A DNA stretch of 34,572 nucleotides. It comes from a virus. Below are positions 13,371 to 22,727 of the stretch, in pieces; within the stretch, counting starts at the first letter, position 1, and the number at the start of each line of letters is the position of its first letter. Under the pieces are notes generated by a model. It had not been told where the DNA came from. It was given only the letters and a program-made list of their open reading frames with translations, and ran no database searches. The position numbers were made by a program, and so were the translations under genes. The stretch lies in IMG/VR virus record IMGVR_UViG_3300028024_000020, positions 1 through 34,572 of that record. One strand, written 5' to 3'.

Positions 13371-13383
13371 CATGTTTATAGTC

Positions 13384-13544
13384 GGACCTTTTTGGGTCCT
13401 GGAAAAATGCCATTTTCAGGAAATTCGGATCAAAAATCCCTGTGTTGCAGGCACTTACTGCCAGTCAGTTCGGATTTCAAAAAGGTCCTTTTTTGGTCCT
13501 TATGGAAAAGGACGAAAAGGACCAAAAAAGGACCTTTTGGGACC
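13384..13544. repeat. Phased GGWCC array
   Basis: Seven GGACC/GGTCC sites start at 13384, 13395, 13484, 13495, 13519, 13530 and 13540. Neighbouring sites within a group are 11, 11, 11 and 10 bp apart, about one helical turn. Four of them lie in a 22-bp perfect inverted repeat, 13480-13501 against 13517-13538, with a 15-bp spacer. Confidence 0.75.
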
Positions 13545-13632
13545 TATGCTCCTCTATCGGTTCTGCCTCTTCATGTGTAAACATTGATGAGCTGGAGGGG
13601 ACATACCGGCAAAGTAAACATTGGGGGATGCT

Positions 13633-14361
13633 GTGCGAGTACATCCAAGGGTCAAGGCTTGGTTCAATGCCGTTCGGACTTGGCTTAATGACTGGATCAA
13701 GTCCTTTTGGAATTCATGGTTCTCCCAGTGGGCGCTCACTACCGCTGTTGCCTTCACCATCTCCACGCAATATCCGCATTGGAACGACAAAGTAGAGGCG
13801 CAGCGGAAGAACGCTGAACAGGAGGCTCAGCTAAACGGGGAAATCAGAAACCGGCTGACCTGCGAAGTCTCCACCGCAGCGGCCACTATTAGAGACAAAC
13901 CACAAACTTTCGCTTTTGATACGGCGGTGGACACGCTCCTCTTGCCGCTGGACCACAATACGCCTTGTAACTTCGCTTCCGACTATAGCCAGTACGGCCT
14001 CATCACTCTTATGAGCAAGCTTGAGACGGTGGCCGATCCCGGCAAATCATTTCGCCTTCGATTCTATGAGCAGGCGCTCCTGACCTATCGTGCTTCGTTT
14101 CCAAATACAGATAACAAGCCTGCTCTAGCGGCAGACTGCTATATGAAACTCATAAGTATGATTTGGTCCCCTAGATGGGGTCGGCCTGGAGATGCCTATT
14201 TAAAAAACGTGGATCAATACAATTGTAGTAACGCCCCGACCTATGGTGAGTGGGTATTAGACCTCTATGCTGATAAGGCGAATAGCAAATCTATCGCTGA
14301 TGTTAAGTATGATACCTCATGGCCACCTAAGGGTGGATTTGCTTTCGGCTCTGAATATTGA
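13633..14361 (+). CDS. Membrane-anchored protein of unknown function
   Basis: 242 residues from GTG 13633, with TTGGGGGA just upstream; a TTG at 13621 in frame would add four residues. One hydrophobic segment (WALTTAVAFTIS, residues about 34-48) follows an aromatic amphipathic N-terminus (FNAVRTWLNDWIKSFWNSWFSQW), then a soluble, mostly helical domain with several Cys. The topology suggests an inner-membrane anchor with a large domain. It is on the strand opposite to the virion genes, in the gap between internal core and fibre genes, behind the structured region. It could be a superinfection-exclusion or conversion gene; no family recognised. Confidence 0.6.
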   Translation: MRVHPRVKAWFNAVRTWLNDWIKSFWNSWFSQWALTTAVAFTISTQYPHWNDKVEAQRKNAEQEAQLNGEIRNRLTCEVSTAAATIRDKPQTFAFDTAVDTLLLPLDHNTPCNFASDYSQYGLITLMSKLETVADPGKSFRLRFYEQALLTYRASFPNTDNKPALAADCYMKLISMIWSPRWGRPGDAYLKNVDQYNCSNAPTYGEWVLDLYADKANSKSIADVKYDTSWPPKGGFAFGSEY

Positions 14362-14485
14362 ATGCACATCAAGGCCAGCCGCTTATTTCAAAGTTTACGG
14401 GGTCATTTCAAAGTTTTTAAGCGCTCGCTAGGGGCTTGTGGTTCTGCTATGCATGGCTCTCTCGCAACTAACTACAGGAGCCAAT

Positions 14486-14617
14486 ATGGCCAAGACGACA
14501 GAAGAACGCGTAGCCGAGCAAGCCGGACTGATCAGAACCCTACGGGGTCAGGTCAAGATGCATGAGCGGCAGATAACCAAGCTCACCAAGCTGGTGGACA
14601 AGCTGATGTCAAAGTAG
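14486..14617 (+). CDS. Small coiled-coil protein
   Basis: 43 residues from ATG 14486, with CAGGAG five bases upstream. Charged helix with leucine spacing (ERQITKLTKLVDKLMSK) that should form a coiled coil. Bases 14386-14415 upstream contain atttcaaagttt twice. No family recognised. Confidence 0.55.
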   Translation: MAKTTEERVAEQAGLIRTLRGQVKMHERQITKLTKLVDKLMSK

Positions 14618-14720
14618 GATGGCGGCATCCATTAGCGCGATGCGGTACTATACCATAACGCTATGAGCATCATCCGGATTGCCGCGATTGTCTGATGATC
14701 CTGGACGTAATGCCGGAACA

Positions 14721-17183
14721 TCATTGGGTGATCTCGTCAATCCGGTTGCCCACAAACCGGCGAAGCTGCCCGCCCATCCTCTGCTTGTGTGCCTGCCTTA
14801 GGGCCTGACTATGTGCTTGGGAGTAACCCTTGTGGTCCAGCATATCTGCCGCCCGGTTCACCACCAGTGATCTCCATAGAGCTGAGGTAAACAACAGTGA
14901 CTGGCCCGGCACATCCCGCAATAGTTCGTTCCGGAGCTTCCTCAGATTTTTGTCCCTGACCTTTTGGTTGCCCTGGATTTCACCGATTACGGCGCCAGCA
15001 CCACCAGCCATCAGGTTGACGATTGATCCAGCCAGTGGACCAAAAAAATCTGTATTCGACTGTTGCCGCTGTTGTTTGGCCCCGAGTATCTGTCCGACAA
15101 CATCGGCGCCAAAACTGTCCATTGCCATTTGCAACGGCAGACCGTAGGGCAATTGGGCGACTGCCTTTGTAATGAACTGGGGATCATCCCACTTATACAG
15201 GGCATTGCCCTTTGCGGCTTCACGGGCCTGTATGGCGATCATATTCACTGCAGTACACATCACAGCCAGCGCAGCCAGACCCGTGGCCTTACTCGTGAAG
15301 CTACGTGAAGGGTTCATGATCGTGGCATATACGGTGCGACGATGGGCAGCAACGGCGAATGAACTGAACTGGGTTAGGGTTTTGCCGAGTTCCGCAGTGA
15401 TCGATCCGGGTTGACCTCCGAAACTCAATAGTTCTTTATCAGCGAGTCCAGGTGTGAGAACACCCCGCTCCACTGCATCCTGATAAAAAGCCACCAGCTT
15501 CTGTTTTAGGGAAATCCCCTGTGTGTTTTCATCGGCGATCCTGAACAGGTTGAGTTCACCCTTTTCTAGATGCCGCTGGTAGAGCTTGCCCCACTCGGAA
15601 GCGCCGATATCGAAACGTCCAAGCTGAAAGCGTAAGGCTTCTGGTAGGTCTTCAAACTTGGTTCCTGCTTCGATATACGAGCCTAGGTGTGCATCCATGA
15701 TGCGAGTGGCGCCTGATTTCATAAAACCGGTCCATAGCTCCAAGCCGGAAAACCTCATAACTAGGTCTGTCATCTTCGCCACGTTGTTTGAAAGTCTGTC
15801 TGTGGCATCTGTACCGATACCGAAACGATTACTCACGCTAGACCGAATGCCTTCTGACCAGCTACCTAAATACCTCGCGTAATCGCGGCTTTCCTTGCCT
15901 CCACTGGTGAGGATTTTCCCGATCCGCTCAAACACTCCGTGTCCGTAGAACTGCTTCATCGCATGGACTAACACCGGCAAATCAGTAAATCCCCGTAGGA
16001 CGGCCATTCCAAGTTTGCTTGCCGTGGTCACGTTACGAGCGATACCCAGATAACGAGAGAGTTTCTGATGTTCGGGAATCCACGTATTAGTGAGTTGTTC
16101 AAATCTGCCCCTTGCCTTACTCAGGCTTTGACTGCTTGCGCCTTGGTCGGATGCGTGCTTTGCAAGCTTCGCAAACCCTTGTCTGTAGTCGGGGCCGAAT
16201 AGTTGGATTGCTGCTTGTCGCTGTGATGCCGCTTCTATCCGGGATCGCATACTGTCAAAAAAATTACCTGACCCGAACTGATCGTTCACGGCTTTCCATG
16301 CCGCACCACTCGCATAATTAAGTGCTGGTGTTGTATCGGTGCCGAGTTTTTCCCCGAGCATATCAGGGTCTAAGATGCCCTTGTTCTCGGTCATCGTGTC
16401 GAATATGGCCGCAGCTAATCCCTGTCTGTGTGCGAGATCACCATGGGTCTGAGGATCAAGCGCCGCACTCATCATACCGACGAATGCTTCTCGCTTATCT
16501 TTCATCAGATTGATATCGAGACGTGTAGGAAGTCCCGCAGAGGCCCACGAATTGCGATCACCTAACGAGTTTAGTTTGGCGATCTGCTCCTGTCTGACCC
16601 GATACAAGATATGCGCCACATCTGCGGCAAGGGATTTCTGCAATGGTTGTTTCAGGTGTATCTGTTGGTAGGCTTCTACTACGGAATCACGCAAAGCGGG
16701 ATCACGGGCCAATCGATTTGAATCCCCTAGTAGCTTATCGAGTTGCTGCGCTACTCGTTCACCCGCATATCCCGCATATACCGCGTGACTGATCCTTTCC
16801 AAGTTCAGACCGGTTCCGAGTGCTGATTGAAACAACATCCCGTTCAGGGCCTTGCCTGGGTCGGTTCCCCCGGCAATGGCACGGTCAATCGCTTTGGCGT
16901 TCTGTACGTGCTTGGCTTCATTCGCGATCTTGCGGGAGGCAGTTCTTGCAAAAGCTTTTGCGTCTTTCTGAACCACTTGGTCTAGAAGTTTCTCAACTAC
17001 CCCCCGGACTTCTGATCCGGTGTTCGCATGCTCTAGTTGCTGGAGGATTTGGCGCGAATCCATCCCGGACTTATCCAAGGTCTTAGTCAGGTCCTTATAG
17101 AAATTCTGAACCTTGGCCCATTCAGCGGCATCAACGGCTGCGCCCAATGTAGTTTCAAATCTGATTTTGCATCCTTCGCTCAT
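14721..17183 (-). CDS. Very large virion protein, probable internal/ejection protein
   Basis: 820 residues, mostly helical, with Gln- and Ala-rich parts, a hydrophobic stretch near residues 625-645 (ATGLAALAVMCTAVNMIAI) and another GA-rich one (PLAGSIVNLMAGGAGAVIGEI, about 718-738). It comes last in the row of internal virion genes, where T7 has gp16. No enzyme motif. Together with the preceding 597-residue protein it is close to gp16 in size (T7 gp16 about 1,300 residues), suggesting that the gp16 role is shared by two proteins. The hydrophobic parts fit a channel-forming ejection protein. Confidence 0.65.
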   Translation of the reverse strand: MSEGCKIRFETTLGAAVDAAEWAKVQNFYKDLTKTLDKSGMDSRQILQQLEHANTGSEVRGVVEKLLDQVVQKDAKAFARTASRKIANEAKHVQNAKAIDRAIAGGTDPGKALNGMLFQSALGTGLNLERISHAVYAGYAGERVAQQLDKLLGDSNRLARDPALRDSVVEAYQQIHLKQPLQKSLAADVAHILYRVRQEQIAKLNSLGDRNSWASAGLPTRLDINLMKDKREAFVGMMSAALDPQTHGDLAHRQGLAAAIFDTMTENKGILDPDMLGEKLGTDTTPALNYASGAAWKAVNDQFGSGNFFDSMRSRIEAASQRQAAIQLFGPDYRQGFAKLAKHASDQGASSQSLSKARGRFEQLTNTWIPEHQKLSRYLGIARNVTTASKLGMAVLRGFTDLPVLVHAMKQFYGHGVFERIGKILTSGGKESRDYARYLGSWSEGIRSSVSNRFGIGTDATDRLSNNVAKMTDLVMRFSGLELWTGFMKSGATRIMDAHLGSYIEAGTKFEDLPEALRFQLGRFDIGASEWGKLYQRHLEKGELNLFRIADENTQGISLKQKLVAFYQDAVERGVLTPGLADKELLSFGGQPGSITAELGKTLTQFSSFAVAAHRRTVYATIMNPSRSFTSKATGLAALAVMCTAVNMIAIQAREAAKGNALYKWDDPQFITKAVAQLPYGLPLQMAMDSFGADVVGQILGAKQQRQQSNTDFFGPLAGSIVNLMAGGAGAVIGEIQGNQKVRDKNLRKLRNELLRDVPGQSLLFTSALWRSLVVNRAADMLDHKGYSQAHSQALRQAHKQRMGGQLRRFVGNRIDEITQ

Positions 17184-17252
17184 TTGTCGTTATTCCATGC
17201 GGATTTCTAAATTGCCAGGTTTCTGGCATCCGCTTTGTTTGAGTTCTACTAG

Positions 17253-19046
17253 TTAGGCCTCCAGCAAGCACAGGATTGAATCAATCAGGGCCTGCTTGCG
17301 GTTCGCGATTGTCGCGGCTTCCTGCAAGATTTTCTGAACCTCTGGAGACTGGCGGGCTAACTCGTCAAGTCCTAGGATGTCCCGGAACTTCTGGAGTTCA
17401 TCGTGGAGGTTGTCAGGGGTCACATGATTGATGCCCGCCTGAATATCGGCGATATCATCAACTCGCGTATACCCGTCTAGCGCATCTGATTCCCTGATAC
17501 GTTGCGCGATCTCATCCGCGTTCAAATCGATTGCATCGGGAACCTGATATTGTTCGGGAAAACTCTTGTAGGTGAATGCGGGTCTCTCCCGTGGGTTCTC
17601 GTGCATATGGGTCCAGAGAAGATCACCGATTTCTCGCTTTGTCGCGTCTACTGGAAAATCAATCCCGCGATCCTTCGCGATGTAGCGGAGCATCGGAGTT
17701 TGGGCGATCCAATCCACTGTGTAGTTCCACTGATCGTGAGTGAGCACGGATAGCTTTTGAAGAAGTGGTTCCACGCGGATGTTGCCCCGGCGAAAGCTCT
17801 TCGCGTCCAACCCAAATATGGTCCGTGACCTCAAAGCCTTCTGGAAGAATTCCCTTAGTGGGGTCTCTTTGATCTCCCCCAGGTGTCCCGGTGATTGTCT
17901 TGCCTGCAATACCCCCGGAGGTGTTGCCGATTCTGGAAGCCTTGCCCGTTCCACCCGGTTATCCGCGTTCTGCTTCAATGCTTGCTCTACCATCGCGTCA
18001 CGAATTGCCCTTGATCCGGTGCTTTCCACACTTGGCGCGGCTTGCTTCACTCCCTGTATAGGCTCAGCCTGATATAGAGCCTGCCTGAGCTTGGGTTGGA
18101 GGGTTTCGGCTAGTGCCGTGTTCTCCGGACTGATCGGGCCTGTAGGGGCTTGAATTCGGGTATCCCGGAGGATTTCCCCGGTGTTCGGATCAATCAGCAC
18201 ACGGTTACCAGCATGGTCCGTGATGATCTGAGATTCTCTTGGACTATCCGGGTTAATGAATTGATTGCGGAATTGCTCATCCGTCTGGGTCTTTGGCCCT
18301 TTCTGTCTGGTCTCCGGTGTGATCGGTTCGATTGGATTGTCAGGCGGTGGGCTATATGGCTCTGGCTTGGAAGGGATAACGTTCCCCTCCTGATCCACGG
18401 ACATTCCCAGGTCCAGACCTCTTGCACGTTCACCTAGTCGCGCCAGACCGTGGCCAGCGGCGCCTAGCAATCCCCCGACAGTACCCGCAAACAGGAATGA
18501 CCTAGCGATCTCTCCGGGTGTCTCGGGCATTCCCTGGACCCGGTTGAGTGCGGCACCACCTAAGACGGTAGGTGCGGCTATAACTGTGTTGGCAATGGCT
18601 CCGCGAAGAATGGCACGGCCTAAACTGGTTGCTTCTGCGGCCTCACCCACACCGATCAGGTTTAGGGGATCGGGAACCGCACCGGCAACATTGGCGCCAA
18701 GATAGGCGAGATATCCGCCCGTGGTGGAATTCGCGAGTAGCTGATTTTCCATAGAGCGGTCTCTCTGCGCTTGAAGTGTGGCGCGGAGTGACTGGTGGGT
18801 CATGCCGGGTTGATACGATAGACCAAGATCACCATAGCCGTACGAGTTGAACTCATCCTGACTGAGTGGTGTATCCAAGCCCTTACTCAGGAATGGTGTT
18901 GCTCCTCCGAATAATCCCACGGAGGTATTGTCCAAGCCGGATTTCAGACCCTGATTGATCAGGTCGGAATAGCTGGACGGTGGAGCGTAAACACTCGGGG
19001 CTGGATTAGGTGTGTTGTTCCGAATGAATGGGGAGAAATCGGCCAT
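17253..19046 (-). CDS. Internal virion/ejection protein (gp16-like position)
   Basis: 597 residues from ATG 19046, which shares its A with the upstream stop (TGATG); a TTG one codon earlier is possible. The first 60 residues are Pro/Ser/Gly-rich and disordered; residues about 108-210 hold Ala/Gly-rich hydrophobic segments (YLAYLGANVAGAVPDPLNLIGVG, AIANTVIAAPTVLGGAALNRV, FLFAGTVGGLLGAAGHG) like membrane-inserting ejection proteins. The rest is helical and Gln-rich. It is tightly coupled to the gp15-like gene. Confidence 0.65.
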   Translation of the reverse strand: MADFSPFIRNNTPNPAPSVYAPPSSYSDLINQGLKSGLDNTSVGLFGGATPFLSKGLDTPLSQDEFNSYGYGDLGLSYQPGMTHQSLRATLQAQRDRSMENQLLANSTTGGYLAYLGANVAGAVPDPLNLIGVGEAAEATSLGRAILRGAIANTVIAAPTVLGGAALNRVQGMPETPGEIARSFLFAGTVGGLLGAAGHGLARLGERARGLDLGMSVDQEGNVIPSKPEPYSPPPDNPIEPITPETRQKGPKTQTDEQFRNQFINPDSPRESQIITDHAGNRVLIDPNTGEILRDTRIQAPTGPISPENTALAETLQPKLRQALYQAEPIQGVKQAAPSVESTGSRAIRDAMVEQALKQNADNRVERARLPESATPPGVLQARQSPGHLGEIKETPLREFFQKALRSRTIFGLDAKSFRRGNIRVEPLLQKLSVLTHDQWNYTVDWIAQTPMLRYIAKDRGIDFPVDATKREIGDLLWTHMHENPRERPAFTYKSFPEQYQVPDAIDLNADEIAQRIRESDALDGYTRVDDIADIQAGINHVTPDNLHDELQKFRDILGLDELARQSPEVQKILQEAATIANRKQALIDSILCLLEA

Positions 19047-22000
19047 CAATTATTGTCTCCGGTGTCCATGCCCTGACCTAGTGCGAAATATTGCCGGGCT
19101 GCGGTTCCATTTCCGTCTGCGCCATCGATGCCCTGTGCGTAATCCAGAGCACCACCAACACCCAACAGATGCGACACGGCTAGGTATCCACCGATATCAC
19201 GCGGTGATGTACCGGAGTTGATCAGGCCATGAGATTTCAGACTCAGGAAGTTACGATAGGTGAACTGCCTAAAGACGCGATCCTGTAGAGCCTTATCCTT
19301 CAAGAATCCCTGCTTGCCTCCTGGAATAGTCCAGGCGTTCGGGTCATTCAGGATTTCCTTTTGAGTGCGATTGCCCTTGAACGCAGATGGATCGATTAGA
19401 CCCGCATCTGCAAGGGCCTTGGCGCCCATCTGGTAACGGCCGAGATAACCACCGGCATTCTCAGCGGAGTAATTGTTAGACCGTTCACGTTTCCCGATCA
19501 GTTCGGCGTATTTGTCAAACTGTGGTACTGGCTGTGGCCCGATTATGGCTTGTGCGTTGCTGGTGGCACCGGTTGGGGCATAACCCATATGGGTCTTGAT
19601 CGCGTCCATCCCCACTGTGCGGGTAAGACGCTCGATTGTCTGGAGTGGGCTTTCCTGAATGCCTCCGATTGTCTGTCCACGTTGTGCGGGATCGGCGAAG
19701 GCCTTGGTAACCGCGTCTCTCACCGTTTGAGATTTCAACGTATAGAATTCTTTCACCCCAGAATCACCCAGAGCCTGCAATGCCCATTCAGGGGTTTGTC
19801 CTTGGCGGATCACAGCACTAACCCCATTCAGAATATTCTGATCCTGCTTGTTGCGGGTAACACGTGCCGCGAATGGATCGCTAACTAGCCCTTCTTTCCG
19901 GGCCATCACATTTGCACGTAAAGCCGTATCCTGCGGGTTCTCCGGTTCTGTACCGGGCTTGAACCCCACACCCTTTCCGGCTGGAGTTGGCACTTTTACA
20001 TTCAATGTCTGAGGATCGGTCTGCACTCCACCTTGCCAAGATCGGGATGCAGCACTATCGCTAACCGGTGCTGTGGCCTTAGCCCCAGGCTGGACCCGAA
20101 CAGCACCATCCCAAGCACCGGGTTGTGTATGGTTCGCGGTGTTCCGTGCGTAGTTCCGATTTGCTCCACGGATCGATCCATCACGTTCAACAATTAGGAG
20201 CTGCGAACCCGTAGGGGTCTGCTGATAATAGGCCTTACCCGTGGTCAAATCCTGTACGGCAAACCCGCCGTTCTGTGGAACCAATCGGGTTCTTGTGGGA
20301 TCAGCAAGAGCGGCGCTCATCTCGGAATTCAAATACTGTTGGCCCTGTGGACCCAACACCAGATTGTTCCCGGTGGGACTTGCCGCGATATCATCCAAAG
20401 TTTTGTTCACCGCCTTAGGGTCCACGTCTTGAGGAACAAGCATCTGTTCCCCATTGATCCGGACCTGCTTCTGTCCTGCGGTGAGTGTGGTCAGTGCCTT
20501 CTGTGTGGCAGAGGAATCATTCAGGCCCTGGCCGAGATAGTAGCGATACACATTCGCGAAGTTCGCTTTCATCTGTCCGGCTTGATCTGGGTTCGCAAAA
20601 ACTGTCTTGTCCGGAAACGCGGTATCAAATGCCGTGTTTACATCCTCCCGCTTTGCGTAGGTCTCCAGAGCTTTTGAATTATGTTCGGCAAGCAATATGG
20701 TCTGTGCCGCCTGTGACTGGTTCTGGTTGATCAGTTCTGCCGCCTGTCTCTGGCCCGGTGTGAGTTTCAAGGCGTCTGCAATTTTCGTGAAGTTCCGGGG
20801 ATAACGATTGCGGATATCAGCCAGGGTGTTTACTTGGGTTGCCGCGTCCGGTGCGCCGTCCAGGGTGTTCTTGTATCCGTCCAGCATCACCTGAGGGAGA
20901 ATCAGGGAATTTGCATTGCCAGTCTTTGAGACCACATCGGCACGTGCCGCATTCAGTCCCTCATCCGTACTCAGGTCATACCTTTCATATGTCTTAGGCG
21001 CATACGCTTGCGTTGCTGCCCATGGATCAGACTGGAAGGCCTGGACCTTTGTTGACTGTGCCTGAGCCAAACTCAAATAGGTTTCCTGTAGCAGCTCTTG
21101 TTCTACAGGATCGTTACCCCGGTAGTTCTGCGCTTTGTCTCTGGCATCCTGCACCATGGCAACGCCCGCATGAAGCGGAGCCGCCTTCAACAGGTTCACT
21201 ACGTTGCCCACTTGCTGGGCTTGCTGCATCTTCTTGATGTTTAGGTCAATCGTTGCGGGTTCATATCCAAGCTTGCCCATCATATCGCGGGTTGTGGTTT
21301 CAATGATGGGTTGACCCATGCCCTGCTCTGCGAGCTTGAGCTGTGCGTTCCATCTGTTCTCAAACACAGTGCGATCAGCGGCGGAAGCCTGTAGGTTCAA
21401 CGCCCTTTGTTGATGCATCTCCGCGATAATCGATTGCCTCTGATCTATCGTTAGCTTGTTCAGCTCCTTATTGTTTGGGTCCATCACCTGCTGAGTAAGC
21501 GCGTTTACGTCAAAGCCCTTGTTGACCAAGCTAATGTAGTTGGCCTTAGCAATGCTCACAGCGGCGTTTGTCTGAATTTCCAAAGCCTGAGCCGGGGTCA
21601 TGATACGGCTGTGGACCGCTTGAGCCGTCTGCAGCTGAATGCGGGCTAACTCGGTGTCTACGTCCGCAGTGTGGCCATCTTGGAGTGCCTGATTCTGGAT
21701 CGAAATGAGATTGTCAGAGATGCCTTTTCCGATATCCACCGCTTGTTGCTGGCGGTTCATCGTAATCAGGCGATCTTGGATATTCGCTTGCACCCGGTCC
21801 GCTGAGCGGTTCCACATGTCTTGGAGTTCGGGTTGAATCTGAACAGGAACATTCCGGAAGAACTTTACCTGAGCGTCTTTTAGCGCCTTCTGATAACCGT
21901 CTGGATCAGTCTGGTATTGCCGATCAAGCCCGGTCATTGTCTGGCGTAGTTCCCGCTCCTTGTTCATTCCAAAGGCTTGTCTAGCCCCTTCATTGTAAGC

Positions 22001-22240
22001 GCGATCTGAAATTCCTCCGAAAAAGCCAATTGGCTTTTGTTGTAGCTGTCCAGACTTGTCCGCTTGCTGATCCTTGTAACCCTGCTGGGCCGAGTCCTGG
22101 GCTTCCTGCCTTTGTGCGTTCTGGATCAGATTGGAGCCAAACTCCATAATCCCGGAGTAGTCGATAGGCTGAGGAATGCGAGCCTCTGGTGGTGGCCGCA
22201 CATTGAAATCTTGAACTTGATATGTCGGAATTACTGGCAT
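19046..22240 (-). CDS. Internal virion protein with C-terminal lytic transglycosylase-like domain (gp15-like)
   Basis: 1,064 residues from ATG 22240, chosen because it lies four bases after the previous stop with AGCAGGA upstream. Residues to about 900 are long helices rich in Gln/Ala, as in podovirus core proteins. The end carries a lysozyme-fold: GKRERSNNYS (with the likely catalytic Glu), ENAGGYLGRYQMGAKALADAGLI and a helical tail LAVSHLLGVGGALDYAQG, about residues 925-1,055. Such domains cut peptidoglycan during DNA entry. In T7 this domain is at the start of gp16, so the domain has moved. Confidence 0.8.
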   Translation of the reverse strand: MPVIPTYQVQDFNVRPPPEARIPQPIDYSGIMEFGSNLIQNAQRQEAQDSAQQGYKDQQADKSGQLQQKPIGFFGGISDRAYNEGARQAFGMNKERELRQTMTGLDRQYQTDPDGYQKALKDAQVKFFRNVPVQIQPELQDMWNRSADRVQANIQDRLITMNRQQQAVDIGKGISDNLISIQNQALQDGHTADVDTELARIQLQTAQAVHSRIMTPAQALEIQTNAAVSIAKANYISLVNKGFDVNALTQQVMDPNNKELNKLTIDQRQSIIAEMHQQRALNLQASAADRTVFENRWNAQLKLAEQGMGQPIIETTTRDMMGKLGYEPATIDLNIKKMQQAQQVGNVVNLLKAAPLHAGVAMVQDARDKAQNYRGNDPVEQELLQETYLSLAQAQSTKVQAFQSDPWAATQAYAPKTYERYDLSTDEGLNAARADVVSKTGNANSLILPQVMLDGYKNTLDGAPDAATQVNTLADIRNRYPRNFTKIADALKLTPGQRQAAELINQNQSQAAQTILLAEHNSKALETYAKREDVNTAFDTAFPDKTVFANPDQAGQMKANFANVYRYYLGQGLNDSSATQKALTTLTAGQKQVRINGEQMLVPQDVDPKAVNKTLDDIAASPTGNNLVLGPQGQQYLNSEMSAALADPTRTRLVPQNGGFAVQDLTTGKAYYQQTPTGSQLLIVERDGSIRGANRNYARNTANHTQPGAWDGAVRVQPGAKATAPVSDSAASRSWQGGVQTDPQTLNVKVPTPAGKGVGFKPGTEPENPQDTALRANVMARKEGLVSDPFAARVTRNKQDQNILNGVSAVIRQGQTPEWALQALGDSGVKEFYTLKSQTVRDAVTKAFADPAQRGQTIGGIQESPLQTIERLTRTVGMDAIKTHMGYAPTGATSNAQAIIGPQPVPQFDKYAELIGKRERSNNYSAENAGGYLGRYQMGAKALADAGLIDPSAFKGNRTQKEILNDPNAWTIPGGKQGFLKDKALQDRVFRQFTYRNFLSLKSHGLINSGTSPRDIGGYLAVSHLLGVGGALDYAQGIDGADGNGTAARQYFALGQGMDTGDNN

Positions 22241-22244
22241 TCTT

Positions 22245-22721
22245 TTATCCTGCTGTAGGTGTCTGGGTTCCGGCTGCTGGGGTTCCACCGTATCCGCCGT
22301 TCATCATGGTCATTGCTTTTCCAGCGGTCCCGATAAGAGACCGGAAAGCCTGATTGCTCGCTGAAATCGCCGCGTTCTTCCCGTCTGCTTTGGTAACTGC
22401 GGCCTGATTAGCCGCTCCTATGTCGGCCTGATACTGTTCACTCCCGAAATCTGCGGCGGTGCTCGCGTAAACATCTGCGGGGGTGCCTGCTGATGCATCG
22501 AGGCCTGATGCCCCATAGAGTGCCGCTTGCTGACCAATCAAGGCATCACGTCTGCGGGCTCTGTCTGCTGCCTGAACCTGATTTGCATTATCGATATATT
22601 CGGCTTGCTGCTTGGCCTGTGCTGCCGCCGCATTGCCTGATTGGATGGAGGTAACCGCGCCCATTGCGGCGGAGGCCACCATCATTGCTAGGCCAATTCC
22701 CATAATCACAGGAGGACACAT
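22245..22721 (-). CDS. Internal virion protein (T7 gp14-like)
   Basis: 158 residues. A hydrophobic Gly/Ala/Met N-terminus (MGIGLAMMVASAAMGAVTS) is followed by the helix QSGNAAAAQAKQQAEYIDNANQVQAADRARRRDALIGQQAALYGASG, the common pattern of gp14-like proteins that form the outer-membrane part of the ejection channel. Gene order (between gp13-like and gp15-like) agrees. Confidence 0.8.
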   Translation of the reverse strand: MCPPVIMGIGLAMMVASAAMGAVTSIQSGNAAAAQAKQQAEYIDNANQVQAADRARRRDALIGQQAALYGASGLDASAGTPADVYASTAADFGSEQYQADIGAANQAAVTKADGKNAAISASNQAFRSLIGTAGKAMTMMNGGYGGTPAAGTQTPTAG

Positions 22722-22727
22722 CTCTTT

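Larger units (their letters stand above)
12961..13623. repeat. Three copies of gtaaacattg
   Basis: The 10-mer occurs at 12961-12970, 13577-13586 and 13614-13623, all in the same orientation. One is in the leader of gene 12038-12910, two are just before gene 13633-14361; agcaaacattg near 12002 is a near copy. They could be operators of one regulator acting on both genes. Confidence 0.55.
13104..13632. other. Structured non-coding region, candidate origin or ncRNA
   Basis: About 530 bp without a convincing gene but full of symmetry: gacagggcc/ggcccttgtc (13194-13215, one bulge), accgc-gaa-gcggt (13235-13247), an AT-armed cruciform (13258-13318), a 13-bp hairpin (13323-13370) and a phased GGWCC array (13384-13544). 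Short frames across it have no ribosome binding site and no protein-like composition. Confidence 0.6.

Noticed and set aside
13372-13795. Several overlapping plus-strand frames across the GGWCC array
   Set aside because: No ribosome binding sites, composition driven by the repeats, and they clash with the better frame from 13633.
15864-15876. cctaaatacctcg inside the 820-residue gene, same as the element at 26151
   Set aside because: It lies antisense within coding sequence (codons for RYLG), with no gene start after it; most likely chance.
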